Of a stretch of 64,000 nucleotides of DNA, positions 12,507 to 25,498 are shown piece after piece. The translations under genes were made by a program, and so were the position numbers. Source of the DNA: Maylandia zebra (lineage: Eukaryota > Chordata > Actinopteri > Cichliformes > Cichlidae); NCBI RefSeq assembly GCF_041146795.1, contig NC_135177.1, positions 21,612,560 to 21,676,559 on the forward strand, written 5' to 3'. The notes under the pieces were generated by a model. It saw only the letters and a program-made list of their open reading frames with translations, ran no database searches and was not told the DNA's origin. How positions within the stretch are numbered: the first letter of the stretch is position 1; each line of letters begins with the position of its first letter.

Positions 12507-12700
12507 TATACTGCCCTCTGTTGCTTTGGCATATATTAAAACTAGCCGCAACTCAGAAATAAAGCAATGTTTTCAGCAAACAGTTAAGAACAACTATTAA
12601 CTCGCCGGACCGCTTCACCCTCGCCACTGTGTCGTCATAACTATGCGCCGCGCTTTCAAAATAAAAGTTCGAAAACTGCGTTTCACTCTCGAAAACTTTA
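12507..12700 (-). promoter_or_regulatory. probable NBN promoter region
   Basis: The DNA directly upstream of the NBN start codon has a local cluster of CpGs (12600-12660, with GCGCCGCGC) in otherwise AT-rich sequence and no TATA box at a useful distance, as expected for a housekeeping repair gene. No transcription start can be fixed from sequence alone. Confidence 0.4.
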
Positions 12701-12899
12701 AACACTATCTGATAAAAATTTAGAATAAAAGAAAAAAAAATTAGCTGTGCATATATACAGAGAGTGTCTCGTCTTGACCCACAGTGATCATAGAAGCACA
12801 AATATAATGACTCCCATTAGCTGTTTCTACACCACAACCATACCGTACCTTAGAAAATTAGGAATTTGAATCAATAAATAAATTAAATATAAAATGCTG

Positions 12900-13379
12900 G
12901 AATAAGTGTGGAAATAACCATTGCGATCCTTTATATTTTCAAAACACTGACCTCTCTTCAGTTGCCGACTTTTGCTCTAAATACCAGTTAGAAAGCTAGA
13001 GAAGCCATTGTGCAGTTTATAAACACTATGGTTACAGTTAAGTGTTTGAAAAATAACAAAGAAATATATTTATATAAAATAATGACACAGTAACAAATTT
13101 GAAAAAGCCATAAATCAGATATATTGTAGATTTTATTTGATCTTAAAAGGTGAACCAGACACATGTAACACATTTAAAGTGACAGTTCAATAACAAACGT
13201 CAAAATATTAAAATGACAAATATAATTATTAATATAATACGGCGAAACAGATATGGAGGTAATTGCTTTTTTGTGTAAAATTGACTAGTTTATGATAAAC
13301 TAAAACCAATAATTTATTTAGTTATTCTTAATAAGTATCACATTTTATCTATTGTTATCTTTGGTTTTATTTGCTGAAT
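12900..13379. other. intergenic, AT-rich, nothing recognised
   Basis: AT-rich spacer between the NBN promoter and the stop codon of the MSMP-like gene. It should hold the MSMP 3'UTR on the minus strand. I see no further gene or clear repeat. Confidence 0.5.
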
Positions 13380-13615
13380 TCAAAATAAGGGATCGTTGTC
13401 AGATTTCCACGGCTGCCCTGCAGCTGTCCTGAGACGGCCTTGTCCCCAGAGGCACGGCAGTTTGTGATTGACTTTCATCACTGCAACGCTGGTGCAAGAA
13501 TCTGGCTTACGGATGACCTCGCACCAATCTGGATAGTCCACAGGCTGAGATCCACTGCAGGAAAGATTAGTGTTTAGTTATGTTTAGCCACATCAAAATA
13601 CAGTCTGTGCTTGTT

Positions 13616-13660
<45 letters not shown>

Positions 13661-14382
13661 GGAAACTCACTGGTCACAGCATCCCACTCCAAAAGGCTCC
13701 ATGCAAACACACTGGTAGCAGTCACTGGTGATCCAGCTTTCTCCTATCCCGTACATCTGTCCCATGTGTTCACAGGTCCCTTAAAAATGACAAACATGAG
13801 AAAGAGAAGATGAAGATTAAATAAAACTCATTCCATGCCGTTACATTCAAAATTTACGAGAATAAGTATATATATTAAAAATGTTCATCACAGAATTAAA
13901 TTATATTTAAAAAAATGGCTAAATACTTTTTTTTTGCAGTTTTAGAAGTTAACTACACAAGAACAAAAAAAATGCTATAAAACCACTTTAAATGCAGCTT
14001 TTTCCCTCCTGCACTTCACTGAATTACCTTCTCTCAGGTATAGATGCTCTGAATGTTTGTGTAAAGAAAACTGCAACCTCTTCATACTTTGTAGCTTATT
14101 ACATTAGTATGCATCTGAAGCTTTTGAACCAATCCTGTTATAAAATGTGCATCTGATGAGCAACCACAGCACACAGACTAAGTGGATGGAGACATTCAGA
14201 AAACATTAGGTATGAGCACCAAAAAAAAAAGAAAAAAGAAAAAGTGTCTAATTACATAATGTAGGATATATGATACCTTTAGTGTTGAAGAAGCATTCGC
14301 CACTGCTGTACACAGAAAAGCATGGAACAGTGGCACTCAGGAAAGACAGTAGAGCCAGGAGCATACTTGCTGTGTTTGCCAT
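13380..14382 (-). CDS. msmp: prostate-associated microseminoprotein-like (MSMP)
   Basis: Secreted cysteine-rich protein; mammalian MSMP is described as a ligand of the chemokine receptor CCR2. Exons on the minus strand: 14277-14382 (phase 1), 13671-13779 (phase 2), 13554-13380, giving 129 residues. Residues 1-23 form a hydrophobic signal peptide (SMLLALLSFLSATV). The mature part has ten cysteines in the beta-microseminoprotein pattern: GECFF, GTCEH, GESW, DCYQCVC, GVGCCD, DWCEV, SC, LPC. The segment GVGCCDHGSQPVDYPDWCEV parallels human [20 protein letters not shown] closely, which favours MSMP over MSMB. A splice-acceptor-like TTTTCAG sits two bases before the ATG, so a noncoding exon probably lies upstream. 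A (GT)n tract (13617-13658) is in the last intron. Confidence 0.93.
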
Positions 14383-14647
14383 TTCTGAAAATAGAAGAAG
14401 TGCAAAGGTTAAAGAAACACCATGAACACATCAGTCTGACTCAGGTTCATCAACTCAGTACTCAGGTTGATGCTCTCACTCGGGTTGAAGTTTCCAGCAC
14501 TGTGTATAAAAATGTTCTGATGCTGTATTGTCTCTCAGGTCTCCTCTGCGCGTCCTCCTTCTGTCATCCACCCTCTTCTTGCTTCTTCCTCCGTCTCCTC
14601 CTCAGTGCCCCTCCTGAACTGATGCACTCTCTCCTCCTGGTCTCTCT

Positions 14648-14657
14648 CTATTTATAC
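14648..14657 (-). promoter_or_regulatory. TATA box of the MSMP-like gene
   Basis: The minus strand reads GTATAAATAG, a near-consensus TATA box, 266 bp upstream of the start codon. Transcription would start near 14620-14630, leaving room for a noncoding first exon that splices to the acceptor just before the ATG. The donor of that exon was not identified. Confidence 0.65.
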
Positions 14658-14679
14658 CGCAGCAGCACGTTCCCCCCAA

Positions 14680-17600
14680 CCCCCCCCCCCCCCCTTTTTT
14701 TTTATCAGAACACACTCACTTTCTACTTTCTTTGTTGCCATGTGTCCACAAACCTCCCACTCATTAATTACCAGCAGATGTTTACGGCACATATACACCA
14801 CACACACATTATATGCACACACAACAAGCACATTTGTTGCAGTGTTTGTCATTCCCCCTTGCACTGCTTTGCAGACAGTGCCCATGAGTATACAGTGTGC
14901 ACTCTTTCAGATAACATTTGTTTCATGGGGTGCCATTTGACTCTATCTGTAGATCGTGCTGATGACACCCTATATAGGACAACCAGGCTCTGGACTATTG
15001 TCTAACATACGAGCAGCTACATGCGTGTGCATGAGCAAAAACATAAACCTTTGACCCCGCTGCTAAAGAAGTAATATGAAAGGACAGGTTTGTTTCTTTA
15101 TAGTTAAGGACTGATATCATATTTTAGCCTTCAAACAGAGATCTTGGCTGATTGTCTTTTGCTTACAAATGACTAATTTTAAAAGTCACTGAAGCATGTC
15201 ACTTGCTTTATTCAATTTCATGTCCTTTAATTAATGAATCATCATGGGAACAACATTAGTCCAAATAGGATTTCAAATGATTCAGTGAACTTTATCTAAT
15301 TTTTCTTATAAAAGTCTCTTCATGTGTGGCGTGCGTCATTGTGGGGTTTATTTTAGGAACACAAGAGACAACGCAACATCTAACAATATCTGAAGGCCGC
15401 CTGATTAAATTTGAGCTCATTATGTTTTTTCTTCTTTGTTGTGGGTTGTGTTTGAAGAAGCCACCTTGAATCCTGTGATAGCATAAGCTCATATGTGCAC
15501 ACACACACACACAGACACACACACACACTCACACACACACACACGCACACACATGCGCGCGCGCACACACACACTGCGATTTTTTTTAACCCTCGTTCAT
15601 CTGATCGGCCATTGGCTAGTCATATTTGATTTGAAGCATAGGAACAGTGTACGTGTGTGAGTGAGTGTTAGAGCTATATAAGAACTAATCTGTCTTGATG
15701 TCAGAAAAGTTTTGTTCAAAAAAACAAACAGTTAGAGTCAATGTAATCCATTGTAATACACTTACACGTACTTAAATAAAAGTAAACAGAGGTGTTAGCT
15801 CTGTTTGTCATAGAGAAAATCATTTTATTAAACCTGTCCCAGGAATGCACCCACAGCAAAGTACTGCTATGCTGAGTTAATGGGAATTCTCACACTGGAA
15901 AAACTGACATTTAGCTTACATGACTTTATTGAGGGATTGGTGACAGTTGATCACAGTGGACTGGAATTTTTGTGCACTGTCTCATCATAGACTTATCATC
16001 CAACAACTTTTCTGCTGGTCGTTATGGGCGAGGGCTCTGCTTTATTGTGTTTGTCAGTTTGTTAAGTCTACCTTTAAAAAAATTGAAGGGAGCAATAATC
16101 ACAAAGTACGGTATGATTCGTTCATAGGGAGCACGTCCATTATCTAATTGAAAACCTGCAAAATATAAAAAGAAATTAAAAAAGAAAGAATGAAAATAGG
16201 AGATAACCATCTTTCCTACCGGCTCCACCAGTTTTGCATTTGACACATTCCTTCCAGCCTATTCATATAAGATATTGCATAATAAAATGTCCTTTGAGGA
16301 ATGCAGTGGGTGGACTCTTTGTTGAAGTCAAATTGCATGATAATACTATGTACAACGACAATAAAGGCTATTCTATTCCATTTTATGGGAAAAGATACTT
16401 AATAGTCAGACATTAAATAAAATAAAATTTCGCATTTTGCATTCCTACCAGAAAAAAATGGGAAAAGAAAATCTCCAGGAGAGCAGATGGGGAACCAGAA
16501 TATTACCTAAAGTCCTTATATTTTGTTTAATTTTTTTTTCAATTGTTGAAATGTAAAAAATAAATAAATAAATGATTGGAAGAATAAAGAGGAGGACGTG
16601 AAAGACCTGACTTCTTCTCTGGTAAGACAAACACTGACAGCAACGCCTATTTGCTCATGAAGCAGGATGTTTCCATGCAGTCAGATCCTCGTTTAAAGAG
16701 AAAACAAACAAAAAAAAACCAAACAATGCACGTCTTTACTGTGTCAGCTGTTTGTAACAAGATTGTAATTGTGTACTTGTGTACATGCCTGTGTGTGTTT
16801 GAGAGAAAGAGTGGACAGACAGCTGAAGCCGATATTCACTCATTTTTTTTATTTGCGTCATTCAGAGTATAAAGAGATCATTCTCAAGCTTAATCATTTA
16901 CGTATATATTTTAAAAATTTGCTATTTAAGAATTGCAATCATGTACTTGTAAAGATTTCCATTGGCGCCATATTTATTTTGCAGAACGTCTCACGTCACA
17001 CAGGCCTTTTTTCAGGGATGAAGCAAGGTCAGAAGTCAGTGCCGGACTCTGTAGGAATATGTCTGATATTTAGTTGACATTATAAAGCACAAGAACAACC
17101 GAATATCAAACATATCACACAGCTTCTGGCAAACCAGGAAGAATCCTGCAGGCTGGAAAAACCTGTTGCACAAAAGAAACATGAGGCAGTGAGGTAAAAA
17201 AAAAATTAGGAAGTGACAAACATCGCATAATCAGTCAGATTGTTGAGCTGAATTTAACTAATACTGACTTGAACAACCTTCTCCAGAAAGAAAAAGACAG
17301 ACCAGAGGCCCAGAGGGCGAGGGAGCCAGAGATCGTGTTGGCATTTGAGATCAGCGTCTGTTAGCTTCAGGAAATACAGTTGGTGCAAAGGCAAGAGAAG
17401 AGGAATGATCTACATAAAGAAACACTCTTGATAGCAATGAAACAAACAAAAATAAAGATACTCACTCATTCTCTCTATGCGCAGGTGGAGTCCCAGCATC
17501 CCATCAGCAGGTCCTTCGCAAAACTGGCATGCTGATTAATAAAAAGTAGAAAAATAATAAAAATGTTGACGAATGTGTGTGAGTCTGTGAGCCTGTCCCC

Positions 17601-17790
17601 AGTGGGACAGCATTTATATATATGCAGTCCCTTGATTTTGGGGGGGGGGGGGGACCACCAACATCCACTCTTTCAGTAACACACACTCTGTGTCCCATGT
17701 AATTAAAGGTATATTGATCAGCTGCTGTGGCCTGCAGTCTTTCCTCCCCACATTAGCTGGATCAATAGATGTAATGTTCATCCCACTGTG

Positions 17791-17861
<71 letters not shown>

Positions 17862-20700
17862 ACATGAGTGCAGAGTCAAATAACACTCAGTTATTGCCTG
17901 TAGGGAGGACAAGAGTGAATGTGACGGTCATTTCAGTAAAGTCACAGGTCGTATCTAAGATTATCTTTAAAAATATAAATATATTTAAAACAAATAAAAC
18001 TTCTAAATTATGTTTGTTTGCATTGAACATGGTTACAGGAGGAAAATAAAATCCTTTTAAATATGTTTTCCATCATTATTACAACAATCGAGAGCATCTA
18101 AATGTGAAAGCAGTACAAGGTAATTTTTTGTCTGAGAAATACCCAATTTTATTGTGTTAAGCAGAACTTTAAACAATATTACCTTAATTTCAAACTCCAC
18201 ATCAATTCAAAGGCAAAAAGTTGACTTTTACTTCAAAATGTGAACACTGTTTAGTGTCCATGGATCGACATTCATTAAATAGCTCTGTTATGTTTTCAAT
18301 TGCTTGATATTTTTATTTTAACGTGAGAATGACTGTAAAGTTTAACCGGTTCTGCTAGACTTGTGACATTGAGGCAGACTGAGGATTGACTCTAAAATCT
18401 CAGTGACCTCCAGCTGTCAGTGTGACCTCTGAATGTCAGGGTGGTTTGTTATAACTTCCACTTTGTGTTCGACGACTCTAACATATTTTTGCGCTAAACA
18501 TAAAACAGCGTCATCGCCTACAGAGAATCTGGCTATTTTTTTTAACACAGGTGCATTCTTAATTGTACATTTCTGCTCATACACATCAAATCACACACTA
18601 CAGTTTACGTTTATGACATCAGTCAGATTAAATGTCCCTTGCTGCCGCCTCTGTATCCTCTCCTGGTATGACGCCGACCTTGTCAGCCTATTGGGGCGGA
18701 ATGATAGCCCCTCGATTGCCTAATTGTGAGCCTGGGGGAGTGTTTTAATCTCCAGCAGATGTCTGGCAGTGTGAAGCAGAGTGAGAGATGACAGGGTGAT
18801 ACAGAGGAAAGTGATTTTAAAAATGAATTGCATGAGATTTAACAAAACAACTAACATCCTTTGCATTACTAAAGACAAAAGAGTTTGCTTGAAAGCCTTT
18901 TTATAGTGCCCTCATCTCAAAGACCTAAGAGGAAAATTACATCCCTTTAGTTTAGTCCAAGTTTTTCTGTTTTCTAATAACATGTTTAAGGATTAAGAGT
19001 TAATTTAAGTTAATCTGAAAGAGGTTTCAGTTTAGCTGAAGTATTAGTTTTGCTGTGTTGCTGATAAGATTGCAGAACTAAGACATTGCTTGCAGCTTGT
19101 CTTAGTCCGACAGAAAAAGGATCACAAGAGTGTGAAAACGTGCTGATTCTGTGCTTTTATAAAAAGGGGCAGATAACATCACTAACAGTAAATCACTTTA
19201 AACACAAATTACAACCAATGAAGTGATTTTGTAAACCTGATCATGCAGTAACCGATTGTTACATGCAGTCATGATTAAATTTAATGGGACTGATCTCATA
19301 TATAATCACTTCTGTGCAACTGCTTAACAAATCTAAAGGAATAGCAGACCTTCTGTAGGATTGAGCTGCTACGTCCCTGATTTGACACCAAGTGAGGACT
19401 TCTGTCACATGTCATTTTACACCTGTCTCTTCACCTCTTGTCTTCTCTCTGCTCTGGTTAAGTTTCTAGTTAAAGGATAAAATGCTTTAAAAAAAAACAA
19501 CCCTTTAATAATAAAGTCAATTCATGAATGCTGAACCCGACAGACAGACACCCTTAAATGTTCTCATCTCTGAGTAAGACTTTCAGTCAATCAACTCTTC
19601 ATTTCAAACGTATATGTGTTCATGCAGTCATTTCTACCCCCTGTAGCTCATGTTATATATCGTTTAATATATATGCTATGAATAACCCTATGTAATATTC
19701 ATGTTATATTAATATATACACCTAAAATTAACAATTAGATAGAGCAACTGTGGACTGATGGAGGACACACAAATAATGACACTGTACGATCGACCAGAAC
19801 ACAAGCTGTACAGCCGAAGCTTCACAAGAATAACAGACTGAAGTTTATATAGAGTGATGCATCAAAGCTCTGGGTTCTGCGATTGGTCAGTTAATTATGC
19901 TCGCTCTTTCTCTCTCTCTCTCATGCACACACATACTGACGCAGAGGCAGGGTCACTAAAAAGGAGCGAGGCAGACAAGGTTAACAGTGGTTATTCAATA
20001 TCTCTGTGTTTTCAGCGCTGGACGTGGAGGAGTTATCTAACAGAGGAAAATAAATTAATAAAAGTGATCCAAACTAAAGGCCAGAACACAGCGTCCAAGA
20101 CACAAATCAGATGTACATACGGTTAATAGGTTCACAGTGAAAGCAAAAGTGGAAGATGCTTTCCATTTTTATTTTAGTTGTGCAGCATTTAGTTTTTTTT
20201 CCGCCAGCTTATATTTACATGCAGTCAAATATGAAACCGACACACAAACGCCTTCACGAAGGAGCAGAATGGAGGACAGCAGCATTATTCAATACATAAA
20301 AACACTGTCTGACTGGTTCATTGTTCTTTCTCATTCTGTTTGTGTTTGCATGCATAAACTATTACCTGTGCAACCAGGATACAGGTTAGTGGGCAGGAAC
20401 AGTATTTCACAACCATGCGCCTTACAAGTCCCACGCCTTAACTATTGTGTGCAATGTGTTCTCGGCCAACTAATATAAATTACTTTATGGCAGGGAGAGT
20501 GAGAGGAAGGTCACCATCTGTTTGCACTCTTTAGCAAAGCTGTGAGAAATGTTACATATATTGATTTTTCATTAATGCTTTCAGACACTTGTTTTTTTGT
20601 TGTTGTCTAAAAAACAAACAAACAAACAAAAAACTTTAGCTCTGCTTTACACTTTTAGGTACAGAGAAACTCAGGGACTAGTTTACTAAGTGCACCTGCT
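14680..20700. other. 6-kb intergenic region without a recognisable gene
   Basis: AT-rich sequence with microsatellites: poly-C at 14680-14694, a mixed CA/GC-rich alternating purine-pyrimidine tract at 15498-15574, poly-G at 17639-17654 and (CA)n at 17792-17860. Open frames here are short, lack family resemblance and mostly overlap simple repeats. I found no exon that could be joined in phase. Confidence 0.5.
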
Positions 20701-21066
20701 GCAAGTCAAGTCAAAGTTTATCTCTATACTGTATTTTACAAAAGTGCTACACAGGTTATGCTAAATATCCAATAAAAAAAATAATTAAATCACCAATAAA
20801 TACACTATATGCATTATAAAGCACCATACATAAGACTGATTTTGCATGGTTTGTAGGCCTCAGTGCTTTGGCAGCAGTGTAGGACTGTAAAAGCTCAGTT
20901 AAGTAGCGTGGTGCCAGGCCATTCAAACTCTTAAAAGCAAGTAAGTTCATTTTTAAACTGGATCCTGGAATGTAAAGATGCCAGTACAGGTGTGACATGA
21001 TCACGTCCTATTTTTCCTACCAGAAGGCAAGCATTTTATACAGCCCACAGCCAACAAGTGACAACG
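20700..21066 (-). mobile_element. decayed LINE 3' fragment (left part)
   Basis: On the minus strand the translation LLAFKSLNGLAPRYLTELLQ is a hallmark of the C-terminus of many teleost LINE ORF2 proteins. A truncated, decayed repeat; its continuation appears to resume at 23088 on the other side of an inserted hAT element. Confidence 0.55.
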
Positions 21067-21074
21067 GATCAAAC

Positions 21075-23079
21075 TAGGGTTGCCAACCGTCCCTTAAAAA
21101 ACGGAATCGTCCCGTATTTAGAAACAAAAGTACACGTCCCGTATTGAGCTAATAAGGGACGCACTTTGTCCCGTAATACAGTGAGAATCAAAAGTAGTCT
21201 ATAAATGTTAATGGAATTAACGCTTTGTTTGAAAACATAATTCCCAGCCCCTCTCCTGCTTTGTGACCAATGAGCTGACAGCACACTTTTGACAATTCGA
21301 GTATGACAATTCAGATTACCGCTCATCTCATTGGTCGAGGAAAGGTCGCTTACGGAGAAAATACCGGAAGACAACAGATGACCACAACAAGAAGCATGGC
21401 CAACAGGGAAACAAACGCCGACACTGCGGTGCAAGTCTCGGACGACAGTACACCTAAAGCTGGGCAGACACTGTGCGATTTTTTCAGTCACGTTATTCAG
21501 CTCCTGCTCAAACTGCACGATTGACTCGCAGGGGTTAGAAGTTGGTAGGTCACGATGCAGGGTCTCACACTATACCGCCCGATGCTCTGATGCGACCTGA
21601 GTGCTCACACTGTGCCTCCATAAAATGAAGGTTATAACAGAAAATCTGTCGCTCGCTCTCTCTGTCTTTCACTCACTCACACAGACACACCACCACCATC
21701 AACTTTGCCAAATTGCTAATGAAAAACATTGATCAGGCAGCTGTGATTAAGCAGCAATGTAAATCCAACTATTTTAACGGTTGTTGTGGTCGTGATAATT
21801 TTGTGAGGCCACATCGAAAAGGCTCGGATGAGCTTTCCAAAGTTCTACAAGTTGTGCCTCCATCGCTTGTGTCCAGATCACACGCTGCACAGCCGTGCTG
21901 CTCCGTCTTTTTCACCGACGTTTACCTGTTTGCGCGTGAGCAGTGTGAGCGGCTCACGAGCGATTGATGATCGGGAGCTGCTCGAGGTGTTAATCGCTTC
22001 TCGTTACCCCATGTATACTACACGACGCACGATGAAGACCAAAATCGGGCCGATCACCAAATCGGTCGCATGACTCAAAAATCGTCTCAAAATGGGCCAA
22101 AAATCGCACAGTGTAAGCCCAGCATTAGAGCAGCAATATTTGTTCGCCCAGAGAAAGAAAAAAAAGGCTGCGAAAGTACAGGGAGGAATGGGAAAAGGAA
22201 AACACTGGGCTGGGAAAATGCACGATAACACCTATAAAGCGCACTGCACTGTGCCGGAGCACTTTTTTCCATAGGCATGCTTCTAGTGGTGGGCACATGA
22301 AGAACATGAGGGGCGTGAAAGCTCGGGGAACCCTTAACCAATTTCTTGTCCACCAGGCCAAGGCAGAAGCAGATATGGTATGTAAACACTGGTTTGTTTT
22401 TTAAACCCTCTGGTTAAGGTTAATATGGGCATGTGCAGTGAATATCAGCGCTATGTGGCCAGAAGTGTGATAATATAACTTATTTTGTGTAATAAACAAC
22501 TGCAAGGATAGATGATTACAACAAATAGATGACTAATACATAAAAGTAATACATAGATTAATAATGATGATGAGTTAAGATGCGTAATCATGGGAACAAG
22601 TGGGTTTACAAACAGGAGCAGCTGATTAGCATTAGAAAAGCTGAAATAATACCTCAACTGAAGCCAATTGTACTAAATGCACTATATGTGCACTGTTACA
22701 AGAATATTTTTGTTGTATTGCTTTCTATTAATTTATATAATTTTAAGTTAAGCAGGACAGAGTTCTTTTAAAGAAAGATTTACTTATATTCTCAAAAGTT
22801 AAGCATGACAGGCTTCTGTTTAAGAAAGAGACCTGTTTTACTGTGTTAATGTTGTCATTTTGAGCTAAAAATAAATGGCTAAATGATCATTTGTTTCCCA
22901 TATGGTCATATCACAAAGAATATGCATCTGCTTAAATCAAATTCAAGTCAAATGGTTAAAAAAATAATTTCACACACAAAAAAAAGAGCTACCACACTGG
23001 GAAGGGTGAAGACAACTGGGTTGCCCGGCCCTGGCCACGAGGTGTCCCTTATTTATTTTTCAGGGAGTTGGCAACCCTA
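21075..23079. mobile_element. hAT DNA transposon, 2.0 kb, with intact 8-bp target duplication
   Basis: Inverted ends TAGGGTTGCCAAC (left) and GTTGGCAACCCTA (right) are flanked by identical 8-bp copies GATCAAAC at 21067-21074 and 23080-23087, diagnostic of the hAT superfamily. Sub-terminal GTCCCGTATT/AAGGGAC motifs are repeated. A decayed BED-finger-like stretch is readable on the plus strand near 22215-22330 (YKAHCT...ECHF-like order, then KNMRGVKARG). No DDE catalytic core is seen, so it is non-autonomous. It carries a second element at 21455-22127. Confidence 0.88.
21455..22127. mobile_element. second DNA element nested in the hAT copy
   Basis: The left end TAAAGCTGGGCAGACACTGT is answered by ACAGTGTAAGCCCAGCATTA at the right, giving imperfect inverted repeats that continue inward as GCGATTTTT/AAAAATCGC. 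Coding capacity is absent. The 673-bp element interrupts the decayed BED-finger frame of the outer hAT. A target-site duplication could not be agreed from the flanks, so the family is open (hAT- or Harbinger-like MITE). Confidence 0.7.
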
Positions 23080-23087
23080 GATCAAAC

Positions 23088-23345
23088 CCAACAATGAGAG
23101 AATTACAACAGTCTAATCAAGCAGTATTAAAGGTTTGAATTACTCTCTCAAAGTCACGTGAAGGGTGGTAAGCCTCCAGCTTACTGAGGAATTTACTTTG
23201 CATAGAAGCACTGCCAAAAATCACACAAAGGTTCTTTGCAGCTGGGTGGCAATCAGAAACTAAAAGATCATTTCTGAACAAAAAGTATTTCTTCTTGATG
23301 CTCATAATGACATTTAACACCATATCAGAATGGTGTTAATCCAAC
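23088..23345 (-). mobile_element. decayed LINE fragment (right part)
   Basis: Continuation of the repeat at 20700-21066: the sequences flanking the hAT target duplication (TACAGCCCACAGCC on the left, CAACAATGAGAGAATTACA on the right) are contiguous in fish repeats as I remember them. No open frame of use. Confidence 0.4.
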
Positions 23346-23435
23346 TATTAGATGTTTCAAATATTTCATGGACTCATGGATATAAATTGTACGATTTCAT
23401 TGTTTTGAAAAATGTTATTACGTTGGCTTTCTCTG

Positions 23436-23515
23436 TGTTATTGTAGGGTCTTTACCTTACTATAATGTGCTGGTTGAGGCAACTGTTGTTGTGATTTGGT
23501 GCTATAAATAGCTAA
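23436..23515 (+). mobile_element. SINE/LINE tail fragment
   Basis: The run TGTAGGGTCTTTACCTTACT to TTGTTGTGATTTGGTGCTAT is repeated with changes at 44515-44595, marking a dispersed retroposon tail. Only the 3' end is present here. Confidence 0.6.
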
Positions 23516-23639
23516 CCTATAATGTGCACCTTTGCTGTAAAAAATGTATCTGATTGAAATGTATTGGTGGTATTTTAAAGGATACTGATAGGGATCAGGA
23601 TAAAATTGTGATTGGTGGTGGCCCACAGTGTTTTTTAAT

Positions 23640-25498
23640 CTACTAAGGAAGAATTTTGTCGGCTTAAAACAACAGCAGTGTCCTCCCACAGCAATAAGGT
23701 TCCTGGTTTGATCCCCAGAGAACCCCAGAAACTGAGAGCATCTTGCAGGACTGTTTTGCTCAAACAGATTGGGATGTGTTTCAAACTGCAGCCACTAAGG
23801 AGAACTGTTCTGTCAACATACAGGACTATGCTGAATATGTGACTGGGTACATCAGCACCTGTGTTGACAATATTGTGCCCACCACACAAATCAGAAAGTT
23901 CCTCAACCAGAAGCCCTGGATCAAAGTGGAGGATGCTGCATTCAGATCAGGCAATGAGATGGAGCACAAAGCTTCGTAGTACGGACTGAGGAAAGCCATT
24001 ACAGCAGCTAAGAGGCAGTAGAGAGAGCAGCTGGATGGCTTCCATTCTTCTGCTGGCCCCGGGCGGATGTGGCAAGACCTGCAGCATATCACAGAGTATA
24101 GGGCCACCACCAACACCATCAACTCTGCACGCAGGCTGATGGATGATCTCAACCTGTTTTACACCCGCTTTGAGACCTCCCAGACCTCCCAGATCTCCCA
24201 GACCCTCCAGACCTCCCAGAAACCCCAGATTACCCGACTGTCTCCCCCGCCAGCGGTCTCAATAGACCAAGTGCACAAAATCCTGAGGAAGATCAACCCC
24301 CGCAAAGCATCAGGACCAGACAACATCCCTGGAAGGGCCCTTAGAGCATGTGAATGAGCTGGCTGATGTTCTCACCTCCATCTTTGACCTTTCCCTCAGT
24401 CAGAGCATCGTTCCCACATGCTTCAAGACCACAACTATCATCCCTCACCCCAAGAAAAGCCCCGCCACCTGCCTAAATGACTAAATGACCAGTTGCACTT
24501 ACTCGAATCATTGCAAAGTGTTTTGAGAGAGTGGTGATATTAAGAGAAATATCAGGGTAGTCTTTGCTGACTATAGCTCCGCCTTCAACACGGTCATCCC
24601 TTACGAACTCATCAGCAACTGTCTGCACTCAGCCTGCACCCCACCCTCTGCGACTGGCTACAGAACTTTTTGACTGGCAGGCCTCAGTCTGTCAGGATCA
24701 GCAACAGGACTTCAGTCAGCATTATTACAAACACTGGAGTTCCACAGGGTTGCGTCCTCAGCCCCATCCTCTGCACCCTGTACAGTCACGACTGTGTCGC
24801 CTCCAACAAAGAGAACATCATACTTAAGTTCGCGGATGACACTGCAGTGATCGGTCGCATTACTGGAGGGGATGAAGCGGCTTATAGGAGAGAGGTGGCC
24901 TGTCTGGTGTCATGGTGTGAGGACAACAACCTCACCCTCAACACTAACAAAACAAAGGAGATGATAGTGGACGTGAGGAAGAAGAAGAGGCCTCACCAGC
25001 CGCTGTTTATCCAGGAGAGTGAAGTGGAGAGGGTGAGCAGCTTTAGGTACCTGGGTGTCCACATCACTGAGGACCTCACCTGGTCACTGAACACTACACA
25101 GCTGGTCAAGAAGGCTCAGCAGCGGCTGTATTTCCTGAGGAAGCTGAGGAAATTTGGGATGTCAGTCAAGATCCTCAGCAGCTTCTACAGCTGCACTGTG
25201 GAGAGCAACTGACCCACTGTGGAGAAGATCACCAGAAACCACACGTCTGCCCTCGAGATGAAGGTTTAGAAGTCTGAAATCCAGAACATCTCAAGTCAAC
25301 AACTCCTTCTTCTCCACTGCTATCAGACTCCTGAACATCCATGAACATATCCTTATTTATCTTGTTCCATCAACCCTACCTAACTTTGCATTTGTGTATG
25401 GACAGCAAAGGAAGAATTTCATTGCACAGAGAAATGCCATTTCTTCTGTACACATGACAATAAACACTTTGAATCTTGACTCTTGAATCTTGAATCTG
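23640..25498 (+). mobile_element. decayed L2-like LINE, ORF2 fragment
   Basis: Pieces of a reverse-transcriptase protein in order: TDWDVFQTAA (23770), the palm entry [17 protein letters not shown] (24295-24345), YSSAFNTVIP (24575), GVPQGCVLSPILCTLYS (24740-24787), FADDTAVIG with the catalytic Asp pair (24830-24856), and YLGVHI...LVKKAQQRLYFLRKL. The main open segment is 24670-25212. The copy lacks its 5' endonuclease part, is broken by an internal deletion between the GPDNIPG block and the SAFN block, and has several stops and frame changes. It ends in TTGAATCTTGA-type tandem units (25470-25498), typical of L2/CR1 LINE tails. Confidence 0.85.

Noticed and set aside
14322-15005. 227-residue plus-strand frame
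   Set aside because: It runs antisense across the first MSMP exon and then through poly-C and simple sequence; no family resemblance.
15498-15574. CA/GC alternating tract as a CRISPR-like or regulatory array
   Set aside because: Ordinary mixed dinucleotide microsatellite; no spaced repeats.
21069-21518. 149-residue minus-strand frame in the hAT element
   Set aside because: Spans the terminal repeat of the transposon; no resemblance to a transposase.
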